The translations under genes and the position numbers were made by a program. 64,000 bases of DNA from Carettochelys insculpta. Taxonomy: Eukaryota > Chordata > Testudines > Carettochelyidae. Shown here piece after piece: positions 46,601 to 57,812 of the stretch (positions within the stretch are counted from its first letter, which is position 1; the number at the start of each line of letters is the position of its first letter). The stretch is from assembly GCF_033958435.1 (NCBI RefSeq), contig NC_134137.1, positions 239,428,501 to 239,492,500 on the forward strand. The letters run 5' to 3'. Below the pieces are notes generated by a model. That model did no database searches and was not told where the DNA came from. It saw only the letters and a list, made by a program, of their open reading frames with translations.

Positions 46601-48689
46601 GTGGGAAGGGCATCTTAAAACCCACCGCTCTCTCTTCCAATGCCTCCCTTGCCCTTCCCCGCCTACCTCTCACTCCTTGGGTCTTCTACAATCATTGTCA
46701 CTTAATAATAGGTTTGGTCGAAATAGTTTGTTCAAAACATGGTTTGATGAAAAATAGCCTGTTTTTGGAAAATTTGTTTCCTATTGATTTTTTTTTCTTT
46801 TTGAAGAAGAAGAACTGGTAAACGAAAATTGGTTTTCCTTTACCTTTCCAATTAGTTCCATTTTTATTTTTTCCCAAATTCAAAGGGAAAAAAGAAGAGG
46901 GAAGGAGGCAAAGGGGAGAAAAATAAAGGAAATCTTTGGATCATTTTTCAGCAAAAATTTAAATTTTTGGAAGAATGTCAAGAATTTTTTTAAAAAATTC
47001 CACCAAAAATCTTACTATTTCTCAATTCTTTCTACTTATCACTTCTTCCACTTCATATGACATAATAGATATTGGGACTTTGGTTTTCTGAGGTCCTAAC
47101 TATGTAGAGCTGGGAATGGATGCAAAATTCTGATATCAGCAAACAATGTCCCCAGTCAATCTCCAGTGGCGATATTATGTGCTTGCGGAGTCAGAATGGC
47201 TAAGCACCCGATGTTTGAATTAGCATGTGCTGAAAAAAAAAGTGTTAATCTTGAAGCTCAGGGGAAAAAAGGAGGGAAGGCACAAATGGGATGAAAGGGA
47301 AGGGAAAAATAGTAATTCAAATACCTAACAGTTTACTTAAATATTCCGTTTGATAGGGGAAACTTTCAAAGTAGCATTGAGGTAGCAACTGCATTTTTGG
47401 AAGAAACAGCAACCAAGAGTTGTGCCTCAAGGGTTGTGTGAAAGTTGTTGCATGCATAAGTGTGCATACAGACCTTCATGCTTGATATTTCACTTATCTG
47501 TGAACCGCTGGTCCTCTCCATCTTGAATACTGTCATTTTTGGAAGCATTATGCCGCAGAAGGGGGGGCAGCAGTGAATGACTTCACCATTAAACATTTCC
47601 TAATTCCCAAAACAAACATCTCCCGGACGCAATGCTTAACAGAAATGATGTTAAGAGATGATGGTCCCCAGCATTTGGCATAGCTGTGGGTATGGAATTT
47701 AGGGGATAACAGACTCTAGTGTCCAATATCTGACATACAATATCTCTGAGCACATGGAGGATTATGGAATACCAGAGATTATATGTGTTTTCGTCTTGAC
47801 CCATCATGTTACTTATTCTTTAAGGTTCCCAGAGGTGTTTCTCACTGCTCCAGGGACCTGATATAGCTGCTGATTTACCAAAGCTGACAGAAACTTCATC
47901 AGTACCTTAGGTGTTTGATCAGTCCTTAAATAATTAAGAGTGACTTAATAGAGTCAGTTTTTCAGACAAGCATGCATGAAGAATTATTTGGGATTAAGGA
48001 CATATTTCAATTTAGCTTAAGTTGATTCCTTACTGATTTGAAGTAAATGCAGAAATAAATATGTCTAAACAAGGAATTTGTCCAATTAGCTAAATCTGTT
48101 TCTAAACTGATTTAGTTAAATCAGTGCCACTTGCATGTGAAGACAGGCCATTATGTGTTCCAAGATATTTTAAATGCCACCATAACACCTCTCAGGGTAA
48201 TTGTTCTATGCTGTCTGTAAGATAAGGGCTTATCCATACTGGGATTTTAGCTCCTGTAGCTATACCAATATAATTGCATCAGTGCAACCTCCTTACCATA
48301 CATAGGCTGCACCAATGAAAGTGGCTTACCTTTGTTTGAAATGAGCTGCACAAGTAGCAGTCGTTTTTCCCACTGGTTCAGCATGTCTAAGGACAATGTT
48401 TTTCACTACTGCATCTCAGACTGCCATTAAAGTATTGACTCACATATGAATCAAAAGGTGAAGGTTTTTTTCATAGCCATAAGGGCTTATGTTCTAGAAC
48501 ACAAAATGGATTGGCCACCACTATGAACTGGGTCTTCAAGTTGACTTGTTCATATCACCAAATACAAAATAAATAGTCTGTATGTGCAAAGGCAAGTATA
48601 ATACTTAAGGTTTTGGAGCTGCTTCTCTCTGTGTTAGCTGCTTGTGTGGCATGTGTTACTATAATTTCTGAGTACCTCACTATCTTTGA
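40679..48689. other. Long A+T-rich stretch without genes
   Basis: Besides the MIR trace at 41095-41215 and fragments of the dispersed GAAGTCAATGG repeat (about 41219-41275, 42415-42480, 42600-42665), I recognise nothing. T- and A-runs cluster at 46780-47000. Confidence 0.4.
41095..41215 (-). mobile_element. MIR-like SINE fragment
   Basis: AAGTGAGGCACAAAGTTAAA followed by TTGCCCAAAAGGCACACAGC follows the MIR core (reverse complement of the consensus). Diverged. Confidence 0.5.
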
Positions 48690-48870
48690 TGTATTTATCC
48701 TCACAACACCCCTCTGACATAGCAAAGTGCTGTAATTCCCATTGCATAGACAAACTAAATGATTTGCTCAAGGTCATAGAGGAAGTTGGTATTGAGCAGA
48801 GAACTGAACATAAGTTTCTTAGATCTCAAGTTAGCAGCCTAACCACTGGACCATCCTTTCTTTCTGCTAG
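48690..48870 (-). mobile_element. MIR SINE, fairly complete
   Basis: In reverse orientation: TCCTCACAACACCCCTCTGA, then GCTCAAGGTCATAGAGGAAG, then AACCACTGGACCATCC. These are the 3' part, core and tRNA-like A-box end of MIR in order. Old and non-coding. Confidence 0.75.
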
Positions 48871-48971
48871 AATACCATGAGTAAATCCCATGAGTTATTT
48901 TGTGATCAGTCAGGTGTCAGCTCCAAACACATTTTGAGGTGCTTAATGTTCCAGAGCTTTGAAAGTGAGTT

Positions 48972-49447
48972 CAGGTTGAACCTCTGAAATCTGAGACTCT
49001 CTGGTCTAGTAACATCCCCAGTCCAGGTAGGACCAAGGATGTTGTGGGACCAGAGAACTCCAGTTGGCTGGGAGACAGGCAACCAGGAGTCTTGGTTAGC
49101 ACTGCCAGAGCTGGGCGAGCAGCATGTGGGCTGGCAGTGATCGGGGAGCTGTGATGCAGGAGGAGTGAAGAAGCTGGGAAGCCAGCAGCTGTAAAGCTGG
49201 CAGCCAGGTCCAGCAAACTGTCCAGGGAGCCATTGCCATGGAGTGGGCAGCCAGGGCCAGGAAGCTGGGGCTGGGAACAGGAGGGCTAGAGGATGGGACC
49301 AAGAAGCTGCGGGGGGCAGGAAGCCATGGGGAGCAGTAAGGAGGATAGCCTGGGAGTAGGGGTGGGAAACCAGCAGGGGAGCATTGATCTCCCCTGATCC
49401 AGTACCACGCAGGTCCTGAAAGTGCCAGACCAGGATGGTGAAACCTG
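48972..49447. mobile_element. Mariner-like MITE with G+C-rich core
   Basis: The left CAGGTTGAACCTCTGAAATC and right GACCAGGATGGTGAAACCTG are inverse and match the ends of the element at 34042-34368. The flanking TA duplication is no longer visible. The core (about 49090-49370) is a degenerate AGCTGGGAAGCCAGC-type repeat. Confidence 0.55.
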
Positions 49448-50091
49448 TCCATGTATTCAATCAAAGTTGTGTGCGTTCCACATAGAATGAAAATTTTTGA
49501 TTCATTGTTCACCTGTCTGCCCAATTCCGAACCTCGAAGTCTGAAGTTTAAATTATAATAGAAGATGTTTCCCACTTTATCCATTTGTGAAATTGATCAA
49601 ATATTTTCAAATACCAAATAAGCTTGCAAATAATAGTGGTTCACAAATGCTTTGTAAAGCCACTTTTTTCTGCCTTGGGGAAGGAGCTGGACTAATAACC
49701 TCCTGAGGTCTCTTTCAGCTCTGAGATTCTGTTCTATGATTATGCGTGCATGCAGTCAGCGTTATTCGGTATACAGGTATGATGATTTGTGCCACATTAG
49801 CATGTAGTGGTCTCAATCAGGATCACTGCCCTATTTTGCTAGAACACCATACAGAGGACAAGACTTAACACATCATTGAAGAACACAACCCAGCATGTGG
49901 GAAGATGTCTGTAGTACATGGATGTTTTGGTAGAGCCTAAATAAGTAATAAGCCATTCAGTATGAGTAAAAATCATAAAGAGCTGTGCACACAACAGTGT
50001 CCACTTGCCTTCTGCTTTATATATAGAGCCAAATAAACGCTGTCAACATCCTACAGCCATAACAAGAATTCAGAGAGGGGAAGTCTTCAGA
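49448..50091. other. Unannotated stretch with a CR1/SINE tail
   Basis: 49683-49743 on + matches the CR1-type 3' tail (GGACTAATAACCTCCTGAGG ... CTGTTCTATGAT). The rest is unrecognised. Confidence 0.45.
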
Positions 50092-50290
50092 GATCCAGAC
50101 ATTCCAAGGCCAGAAGTGGCCATTGTGGTCATCTGGCCTGACCTCCTGTGTAACACAAGCCATGAAACTTCCTCAAAATTATTCCTACAGCAGGTCTTCT
50201 AGCAAAATACCCCATCTTGATTTAGCAATTACCAGGGATGAAGAATCAGTCCATCATGAGCCTTGTTGAATTGTCTCGATTTAAAAAAAG
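50092..50290 (-). mobile_element. Antisense CR1 LINE 3' fragment
   Basis: TTCCAAGGCCAGAAGTGGCC, TGGTCATCTGGCCTGACCTC and CAGGGATGAAGAATC are the usual antisense CR1 3' sequence in reptiles and birds. Too short for a protein. Confidence 0.65.
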
Positions 50291-50502
50291 CTCTCATAAG
50301 AAAATGAAGATGCAAGTCTGTGATCTGTCAAACACTGGTTAAAATCAAGAGCAACTGGCAAAAAGTTATAAAATAGTTTGTTTCATACATGCTAATACAC
50401 AGTGCTTAGTATAGTATATTAGTATATTCAACTTATAGTGCACTGGAGCGTTTTTAAAAAAAATAAAAGTAGACATTTCACAGATGCTGGATATATATCT
50501 AA

Positions 50503-50777
50503 GGCTCTGCCTACACAGAGGTTTTTCTACGGAGGTTTTCTCTATGGAGGTTATGTCGACAAAACTCGTGAAGCATCTACACACACAAAGCATTTTGTCA
50601 ACAGAACCTGTTGATAAAAAAGCCATGTAAATGCTCCAGGGGCCCTTTTGTCAACAGAGCAGATCAGAAGATCGATCTGCTTTTATGTGTAGATGCGATC
50701 AGTAGACAGAAGCTTTGTCAGGACATCTCTTCTGACAGCAACTTCTGCAGACAGATGCTTCTATAGTAGATTTAGCC
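50503..50777. mobile_element. MITE of second Harbinger-like family (copy 2), 275 bp
   Basis: A perfect TAA duplication (50500-50502, 50778-50780). The ends are GGCTCTGCCTACAC and TAGTAGATTTAGCC. It shares GGGGCCCTTTTGTCAACAGA and GTCGACAAAACTCGTG with the copies at 17558 and 63106. Non-coding. Confidence 0.75.
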
Positions 50778-51689
50778 TAAAAGTGTAAGTATAATGGGCC
50801 AGATTCTTAGGAGGCATAAAGTGGCATAGCATCACTGAAGTAGATGGAAATATACTGATTTACACCAGCTGAGTGCCTGATCCTTTTTATACCTTGCTGT
50901 CCTATTCAGATGTAGAACTTGGGTCAGGGAGTTATTTTGTGAGTTTTCCTATACATTAAAGGTCAGGTCCTGAGATATAAACCAGAATAATTCCATTGCA
51001 GTCAATAAAGCTATACAAATTTACCAGCAGCTAAGGCTCTGGTTCTGAAACTGAAGCCCTAGACTCACTGAAATTATGGCAAATCCCTCCCTCTTATATT
51101 TCAGACTCCAACCAAAACTGGGTGAGACTTCCTTCTTCTTGTAATATTCTCCAACTTGCAGTTTTCTCCATTTCTTAGTCTTCTAACCATGATTCATTGT
51201 ACTGTTTCAGTCTTCAAAAATTGGACACTTCTTTTTTGCATTTCCCTCTCTCTGTTTTTTTTTTTTTGTGTATCAGTATTTGATGATTTTCTTAAGATCT
51301 CAGCTGCTGAAGCCTTGTGACTACTCAGCTACCAAATTTTACTGAGGTTTTTTTTTCTTTTAAGATGTTTATAGGTGGCATGGCTGCAAAGAAAACTCCA
51401 TGTCACATCTTTAGTCAAGGGCAGCGAAAGACTCAAACCAGAAACTATATTTAAAAAAAAAATCCAAACTTTGTTTCAGTCTCACAATTTTGGGGGGCCT
51501 GACTGAAGGGTCTTGAGCTCTTGCAGTTGATAATGTCTCAAGTCTTTGAGACTCTCTCCTACTTCTACATTGTCATTTAAAATTTCACAACTCCTCTTCA
51601 TAACACCACATGTCCAATGATTTTTGAAGTTTAGGGTTCCTGGACATCTAGTTTTCACACGGAACACCTGATCAAAAAGCACAGTAGGG
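50778..51689. other. Unannotated stretch with dispersed-repeat copies
   Basis: 50794-50884 and 50961-51040 are copies of the dispersed inverted repeat (CATCACTGAAGTAGATGG, TTTACACCAG; TTCCATTGCAGTCAATAAAG). The rest is T-rich and unrecognised. Confidence 0.4.
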
Positions 51690-52194
51690 CTAAAGCAGGC
51701 TTCCTGTCTGTTGGCTCCTAGCTCCTAGAAGCAGCCAGCATGAATGGCTTCTTTATGAACATGGGCAGCCAGCAGGCTGTATGCACTCCCTTCTCCAAGC
51801 ACTGGTTCTGCAGCTCCCATTGGCCAGGAACGGTGGGGTGACAACTGAAGGCACAGGCAGAGCATAGAACCCCCTGGCCTCACCACCTATGTGCCAGACA
51901 TGCCGGCTACTTCTACGGGCCATCTGAAGTAAGTTCTACCTGGCCAGATCTTGACTCCAAACATCTCCCATACCAATTCCCTGCCCCAGGACTGAGCTCC
52001 CTGCCACACTCTAACCCCCTGTCTCAAGTCAAAACTTCCCCTTAAAGCCTCACCACTCCTGTGCCCCAACACTCTGCCTCAGCCCTGAGCCCCTTCCTGT
52101 ACCCAAACTCCCTTCCAGAGCCTGCACCCTAATCTGCTGCCCCAGCCCCGAGTCCCTTCCTGCACCCAAACCTTTCATCCCTGGCCCTACACCA
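51690..52194. repeat. C-rich interspersed repeat with degenerate internal units
   Basis: From about 52030 the + strand repeats variants of CTGCCCCAGCCC(T/C)GAGCCCCTTCCTG(C/T)ACCC, roughly every 35-40 bp. Upstream, GCAGCTCCCATTGGCCAGGA looks like the body of the same element. Class unknown. It continues into the inverted-repeat arm at 52195. Confidence 0.5.
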
Positions 52195-52570
52195 GATGTT
52201 GCACCCCCTGCTGGAGCCTCTACTTGCTTTTGCTCCCAAGCCCTCTCCCACACTCTGACCCTGTTGGCCTGGAGTTCCCATCTTAGTGCATGCAACCCCT
52301 GCTAGAGCACTCAGCTCCTATGTCCCAACCCTCTACCCCAGCCCAGATCTCCTTCCTCAAGCCTTAATCCCTAATTTGTGGTCCCAATCAGAAGCTTCCT
52401 CCCTTAGCCCATGGCCACTGCTTCCCCGGGGTTGGGGGATTGGGGAGTGCTGGCTCCCCAGGGCTTGGTGCAGCCGGGAAGAGCCACACCTCCCCCCGCA
52501 TATCTATCTGTCCCGTATTTGGGACAGGGAGATATGGTTGCCCTAGTTGTTAAAGTGCTACAGGACTGCT
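52195..52570 (+). repeat. Left arm of a near-identical inverted pair
   Basis: 376 bp whose reverse complement is 61385-61762. By eye I count about nine substitutions, near 97-98% identity. It ends in ATATCTATCTGTCCCGTATT ... GATATGGTTGCCCTAG, like the right end of the TIR element at 25279-25738, plus TTAAAGTGCTACAGGACTGC, part of the 33-kb hairpin repeat family. Confidence 0.85.
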
Positions 52571-52621
52571 GGTTTGTTTTGTGAAGATACAGATGAACAC
52601 AGCTACCTATCATTGACATTG

Positions 52622-53568
52622 CTAAGTGCTTAAAAACATAAGAACATAAGAATGGCCATACTGGGTCAGACCAAAGGTCCATCCAGCCCAGTATCCTGTC
52701 TGCCGACTGTGGCCAATTCCAGGTGCCCCAGAGAAGGAGAACAGAAGACAATGATCAAGGGATTTATCTCCTGCCATCCATCTCCTGCCCTTGTACTGAA
52801 GGCTAGGGCACCATACTTTACCCCTGGCTAATAGCCATTTATGGACCTAACCTGCAAATATTTATCGAGCTCTTTTTTAAACCCTAATAGAGTCCTGGCC
52901 TTCACAGCCTCCTCCGGCAAGGAGTTCCACAAGTTGACTGTGCGCTGTGTGAAGAAAAATTTCCTTTTATTAGTTTTGAACCTACTACCCATCAATTTCA
53001 TTTGGTGTCCCCTAGTTCTTGTATTATGGGAAAAGGTAAATAATTTTTCTATGTTCACTTTCTCCACACCATTCATGATTTTATATACCTCTATCATATC
53101 ACCCCTCAATCGCCTCTTTTCCAGACTGAAAAGTCCCAGTCTCTCTAGCCTCTCCCCATATGGGACCCCTTCCAAACCCCTAATCATCTTAGTCGCCCTT
53201 TTCTGTGCCTTTTCTAATGCCAATATATCTTTTTTGAGGTGAGGAGACCATATCTGCACACAGTACTCAAGATGTGGGCGTACCATAGTTTTATATAGAG
53301 GAAGTATGATATCTTTTGTCTTATTATCTATCCCTTTTTTAATAATTCCTAACATCCTATTTGCTTTACTAACTGCCACTGCACACTGCGTGGATGTCTT
53401 CAGAGAACTATCCACAATAACTCCAAAATCCCTTTCCTGATCTGTCATAGCTAAATTTGACCCCATCATGTTGTACATGTAATTTGGGTTATTTTTTCCA
53501 ATGTGCATTACCTAACACTAACCCACATTAAATTTCATTTGCCATTTTGCTGCCCAATCAATTTGCTG
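52622..53568 (-). mobile_element. Antisense CR1 LINE, 5'-truncated
   Basis: Runs on the minus strand from about 53568 to a 3' end at about 52622 with ACATAAGAACATAAGAA-type repeats (on +), the short-unit tail of this CR1 subfamily. It contains the ORF2 C-terminal segment below. Confidence 0.85.
52828..53508 (-). CDS. CR1 ORF2 C-terminal fragment (reverse transcriptase end)
   Basis: 226 codons without a stop. Seen: [74 protein letters not shown] and [19 protein letters not shown], the standard C-terminal series of CR1 ORF2 after the catalytic palm. The palm (FADD box) and endonuclease are absent because the copy is 5'-truncated. Known: CR1 ORF2 makes cDNA by target-primed reverse transcription. 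The uninterrupted frame suggests a rather young copy. It is a mobile-element remnant, not a host gene. Confidence 0.85.
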   Translation of the reverse strand: MHIGKNNPNYMYNMMGSNLAMTDQERDFGVIVDSSLKTSTQCAVAVSKANRMLGIIKKGIDNKTKDIILPLYKTMVRPHLEYCVQIWSPHLKKDILALEKAQKRATKMIRGLEGVPYGERLERLGLFSLEKRRLRGDMIEVYKIMNGVEKVNIEKLFTFSHNTRTRGHQMKLMGSRFKTNKRKFFFTQRTVNLWNSLPEEAVKARTLLGFKKELDKYLQVRSINGY

Positions 53569-54357
53569 CTTATATTAAAGATGGCTAGACAAACAAATGT
53601 GCTTTTCATTTGTGCTTTGCACCAGCCCCTGAAGTTTCTCTTTCAGGGTGATGAGCAGCAAAGTTGCTCCCCTCAAACCCAAGCCATTGAATTGGAAGCA
53701 CTGTATAGATAAACTGTACTTAATTGGAGGAAGGCGGAGGCAGAACCCACTTTTGCAAGACTCATTATATGCTACAACACTAGTTATTACATAATTTGAA
53801 CTGGAGAGAAATGGCTTAACCCAAACCCTGACTCCCAAATGATTTGACTTTAGAGTGTAAACTCTCTGATTTTGCTGCTTGAACCCTTCTCTGCATTTCT
53901 CTCCCTCATCCATGTAGTGAGATTATTCCATGGCTGCAATACCAAGCTTTCCCTGCTGGGCAAATAAGAGCTTCTTCCACAGCAGTGGATGGAATGGTAG
54001 GTGGGACACACGAAGGCTAGCTTGAGGTCTGCAAATAGTGCTTATCTGTGTTTAAATCCTCCTATGGGGAATACTACCTCCATGAGGCTACAGTAGATGC
54101 AATGAAGCATATGAGAGAAGGATCCTACCCCATCTCTGGTCCTTAAATACGTTGTCTGTGTAACCACTTATGGATGGATTCAAACCTGGGACCTCTGGGG
54201 CTTAGTGCTGGAACCTCTACTATTTCAGCTAAAAGCAAGCTGGATCGTGGCTCAGATTGTTGAAGAGAGACTCATTCTTTCTCTGTGAAAGTGGTCTCAA
54301 TGCCACAATATGAGACACTGAACCACAGTTCTAGGTTTGTGGGTTACACCTGCACGT
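53569..54357. other. Unannotated spacer between two CR1 copies
   Basis: No gene seen. 54150-54250 has a faint tRNA-SINE-like trace (GGATTCAAACCTGGGACC). Confidence 0.35.
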
Positions 54358-55099
54358 AGACACATAGAATCCTAAGGCTGGCTGGGAACTTAGGAAGTCA
54401 TCTAGTCTAACCCCCTGCCTAAAGCAGGATCGACCCTAACTAAATCATCCCAGCCAGGACTTTGTCAAGCCGTGACTTAAAAACCTGCAGGGATGGAGAT
54501 TCCACCACCTCTCAAGGCAACGCATTCCAGTGCTTCACCACCCACCTGGTGAAGTAGGTTTTCCTAAGATCCAGCCTACACGTCTCCCTCTGTAACTTCA
54601 GACCATTGTTCTTTGTTCTGCCATCCATCACTGACAACTGCCTCTCACCATCCTCTTTAGAGCCCCCCTTCAGGAAGTTGAAGGCTTCTGTACAGTCACC
54701 CTTCACTCTTCTCTTCTGCAAACTAAATAACCCCAAATCCCTCAGCCTCTCCTCACAGGTCATGTGCTCCAGCCCTGTAATCATTTTTCTTGCCCTCCAC
54801 TGAACCTTCTCCAATGCATTCACATCCTTTCTATACTGGGGTGCTCAGAACTGGACACAATACTCCAGATGAGGCCTCACCAGTGCCCAATAGAGGAGAA
54901 TACTAGCTTCTCTAGATCTGCTGGAAATGTTTCTCCCAATGCACCCAATATGCTGTTAGCTTTCTTGGCTATCCACATCCAGCCTCTCATCCACTGTAAT
55001 ACCCAGGTCCTTTTCTGCTGTACTGCTACTTAGCCAGTTGGTCCCCAGCCTGTAACAATGTGTGGGATTCTTCTGTGCCAAGTGCAGGACTCTGCACTT
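54358..55099 (-). mobile_element. Antisense CR1 LINE, 3' part, interrupted by DIRS
   Basis: The 3' end lies at about 54360 (TAGAATCCTAAGGC on +). The sequence continues in CR1 order to TCTGCACTT at 55091-55099, where the DIRS element begins. It resumes at about 61194 with TTGTCCTTGTTGAACCTCC. Confidence 0.85.
54512..54823 (-). pseudogene. CR1 ORF2 C-terminal remnant
   Basis: About 103 codons: MNALEKVQWRARKMITGLEH, RLRDLGLFSLQKRRVKGD and LDLRKTYFTRWVVKHWNALP. This is the same protein region as 52828-53508 but a different CR1 subfamily. Further upstream pieces appear in another frame near 54956-55050 (STAEKDLGITVDERLDV), so there is at least one frameshift before the DIRS insertion point. Confidence 0.8.
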
Positions 55100-55277
55100 C
55101 TTCTTCGAGTGGTCCCCGTGGGTGCCCCACAACAGGTGTCGGGCTCGCCCGGCACCGCAGATCGGAAATCTTCCAGCAGCTTCTCCTGGATCGCGCATGC
55201 ACCGGCGTGCGCTTCTCCCCTGCGCGCCCCCAGCCACGTGCGCGATCCGGTCCCCACCAGTTCCTTCTCAACCGCCA
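55100..55277. repeat. DIRS left terminal inverted repeat
   Basis: Starts near CTTCTTCTTCGAGTGGTCCC and pairs with 60985-61195 read in reverse. Shared blocks include GGTGTCGGGCTCGCCCGGC and GGAAATCTTCCAGCAG. It lacks about 30 outer bases present at the right end, the usual DIRS asymmetry. Confidence 0.85.
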
Positions 55278-55570
55278 TCGGCTGCAGACGGAATCTGCTC
55301 AGGCTAAGGCCAGAGTCAGATTAGATAGTGTTTTCTACATGTAATTTGTTGGTTTTTTTGGTTACCAAAAAAAAAAAAAGAGAGAGAAAGCAAAGACAAA
55401 GAGAATATCAGCAAAAAAAAAAAAAAAAAAAAGAGAGGAGCGGGGAAGAGAAGAGCGGACGTGAAGGCCAGTTAGGCCGCCCGCTGCCCCGCAGGCCGGT
55501 GATCGCGATTTGGGTAAAAAGGCACGGATTAAGTGCTAAGTACCCTATTAACAGCAAAGGACTCACCGGG

Positions 55571-56692
55571 ATGGCCTCTTCAGGTTTTAAAAAGTGTGAG
55601 TCATGCCGTGAAGCTATGCCAGCCTCTGATGGGCATAGCAAATGCATCCGCTGCCTGGGGGAATCACACGTTACCCAGAAGTGTTCTCACTGTGCTAAGC
55701 TCACAGCCAGGGCCAGGAAAGACAGAGAGATGAGGCTTAAAATGCTCTGGTTTGACAAGGCTCTCCGGCTGGACTTGCCGGAGAAGCCTCACCCAGAAGG
55801 GCCCTCTGGGTTGCATAAGAGGAAGGCAGCTTCTCTGACCCCCTCAGTGCAGAAACGGAGGAAACTCTCCCCAGCTCAATCCTTGCCGGCGGTTTCAGCG
55901 AGCAGGACGAGCGGAGCTCACAGCCCCCAGCCGCATACTCAGGCAAGCGGCAGCACGGCAGCGCACGTGGCAGAGGCTGAGCCTCCGATTACACAACAGC
56001 AGGCACGCGCGGCACCTAAAGCATCAACGAGGCAAGTGCCGGACCCGGCGGCACCAACGGTGCAGGGGCACCAGGCACAGAGCCTGCAGGCACCGCAGGA
56101 AGTTACCCGCGCACCGCAGGAAGTTACCCGCGCGACATCGCAGCTGATTGTGCCAAGCGCGGCACCGACAGCAGGGCCGAGATCCCCGGCACAGGAGGGG
56201 GTGGTGCCAGCCCCGCAGGAGAGGGGCAAGGCAAAATCAAAAACCCGGCACCGCAGCCCATCTCCGGACAGGGCTGCGCTGCTGTTAGCACCAAGCCCTC
56301 CCCCTGTGATACACATGTCGCACCGAAGGCCTGTGTCCCCACCGGCTGACCCAGAACCTCCTTCTCCGTTCCTCCAACCAATGTCACCATGGCTTGGGCC
56401 ACCTTCACCATTTCTGGGATTGGATCCCCTGGAGTACTATCACAAGCCAGTTTCACCTCTATCTGTGTCGTCGTGGAGGTCTCGCTCTTCCAGACATCGG
56501 GGGTACACACCCCGTGAGTGGTCGAGGTCTCCATCCCCGGACCCTTGCCCATGCTACCATAGTTGTCCTTATCATGCTGGACACAGACACTGCAGACCTA
56601 CACCTAGGGGCAGGTCCCCCCCCCAGCCGCTCAGTACCCCAGTGGACACTCCCGATCGGGGACGGAAACACAGTTGTCTCAAGGGGAGTTAA
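55571..56692 (+). CDS. DIRS ORF1, Gag-like protein (N-terminal part)
   Basis: The frame is open from 55328, but the ATG at 55571 (MASSGFKKCESCREAM) is preferred. Upstream codons are a Lys-rich translation of A-runs with no protein character. Seen: a compact Cys/His cluster in the first 60 residues (CESC, KCIRCLGESH, KCSHC), likely zinc-binding, then a basic/coiled piece and a long Pro/Ser/Ala/Gln-rich linker. A 21-bp unit is duplicated at about 56091-56132 (PQEVTRA twice). The frame stops at 56692, before the expected C-terminal domain, which continues in other frames, so the protein is probably truncated by a frameshift. Known: DIRS ORF1 is thought to coat the RNA like Gag. Confidence 0.65.
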   Translation: MASSGFKKCESCREAMPASDGHSKCIRCLGESHVTQKCSHCAKLTARARKDREMRLKMLWFDKALRLDLPEKPHPEGPSGLHKRKAASLTPSVQKRRKLSPAQSLPAVSASRTSGAHSPQPHTQASGSTAAHVAEAEPPITQQQARAAPKASTRQVPDPAAPTVQGHQAQSLQAPQEVTRAPQEVTRATSQLIVPSAAPTAGPRSPAQEGVVPAPQERGKAKSKTRHRSPSPDRAALLLAPSPPPVIHMSHRRPVSPPADPEPPSPFLQPMSPWLGPPSPFLGLDPLEYYHKPVSPLSVSSWRSRSSRHRGYTPREWSRSPSPDPCPCYHSCPYHAGHRHCRPTPRGRSPPQPLSTPVDTPDRGRKHSCLKGS

Positions 56693-57812
56693 TTTTAGAA
56701 CCCCGAGACTTTCCTTCACAATCATCCAGGGAGCAAGTGTATCATCGACCGCAGGAGCCCGAAGGTTCAAGGGAGGTTTACCCCAGTGGTTCCTTCTCAT
56801 CCTCCCCAGATGAGCCCATGGCCCCCGGGGATGTCTCCCCCCGGATGACCTTAAACAATTTCAGGAGCTATTTAAAAGGGTGGCTTTCACACAAGACATT
56901 CAAACGGCAGAGGTGCAGGAGAAACATCACAAAGTCCTGAAAAATTTGAGACCCCCGGCTTCATCCAAAATTGTTATTCCGCTGGACGAAGCCATTATGG
57001 AGTCAGCTACTACTATATGGCAGACTCCAGCCTCTGTTCCGCCTACGAACAAGAGAGCAGATAAGAAGTACTTCATCCCAGCAAAGGGCATGGAGTTCCT
57101 CTTCAGTCACCCGCAACCAAATTCTTTGGTGGTCGAATCGTCCCAGCAGAGGTCAAAGGCTTCTCAGTACAAATCGGGGGGATCGGACAAAGATGCCAAG
57201 AAGCTAGAGCTGTTTGGCAGGAAGGTATAGTCCCCTTCTACCCTGCTATTGAGAATGGTAAATTATGCGGCACACCTAGCAAACCATAATTTTGATAATT
57301 ACTCCAGGCTTACTCCCCTCATGGATTCACTCCCGGACGATAAAAAGGTGGTGTTAAAGGCGATTGTGCAAGAGGGCTACGCAGCATCGCGGACAGGAGT
57401 CCAGATTGCCCTGGACGTGGCGGATACGGCAGCACGTTCAATGGCTACAGCAGTGGTCATGCGTAGAGAATCCTGGCTCCAGACATCTGGTATCCCGAGG
57501 GACCTACAGGTGAAGATCGTGGACCTTCCCTTTGATACACAAAAGCTGTTTGCAGACTCAACCGACTCGGTCCTCCACTCCAGCAAGGACTTGAGAGCTA
57601 CACTTAGAACCGTGGGCATTTATACTCCTCCATACAGAAAGAAAAAAATTTATCCTCAGCAAAGACGCTACGCTTACCAACCACAGCATGCTCAATATCA
57701 ACGGGGCTACGACCAAGGGCACCATCAACAGCAGCAACAGTACAGAACTCCCAGGCGACGTTCTCAACAAAGCTGTACGCCCTCGGGACAGGCCCAAAGG
57801 CAACAAGTTTGA
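56674..57812 (+). pseudogene. DIRS Gag-like C-terminal region, frameshifted
   Basis: The coding sense continues first in one frame (56674 to about 56830), then shifts near the C-run at 56832-56839 into the frame of 56880-57812. That frame is interrupted by one TAG at 57228-57230. Recognisable pieces: VQEKHHKVLKNLRPP, IPAKGMEFLFSHP and KLELFGRKV before the stop; LDVADTAARSMATAVVMRRE after it. The end is Gln/Tyr/Arg-rich. These match the conserved second half of vertebrate DIRS ORF1. The protein cannot be made from this copy. Confidence 0.7.

Noticed and set aside
52030..52194. C-rich repeated units as a satellite or CRISPR-like array
   Set aside because: Units are imprecise and unspaced; an interspersed vertebrate repeat fits better.
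55328..55570. Extra N-terminal 81 codons on DIRS ORF1
   Set aside because: Mostly Lys/Arg/Glu from A-rich runs; the zinc-cluster protein starts cleanly at 55571.
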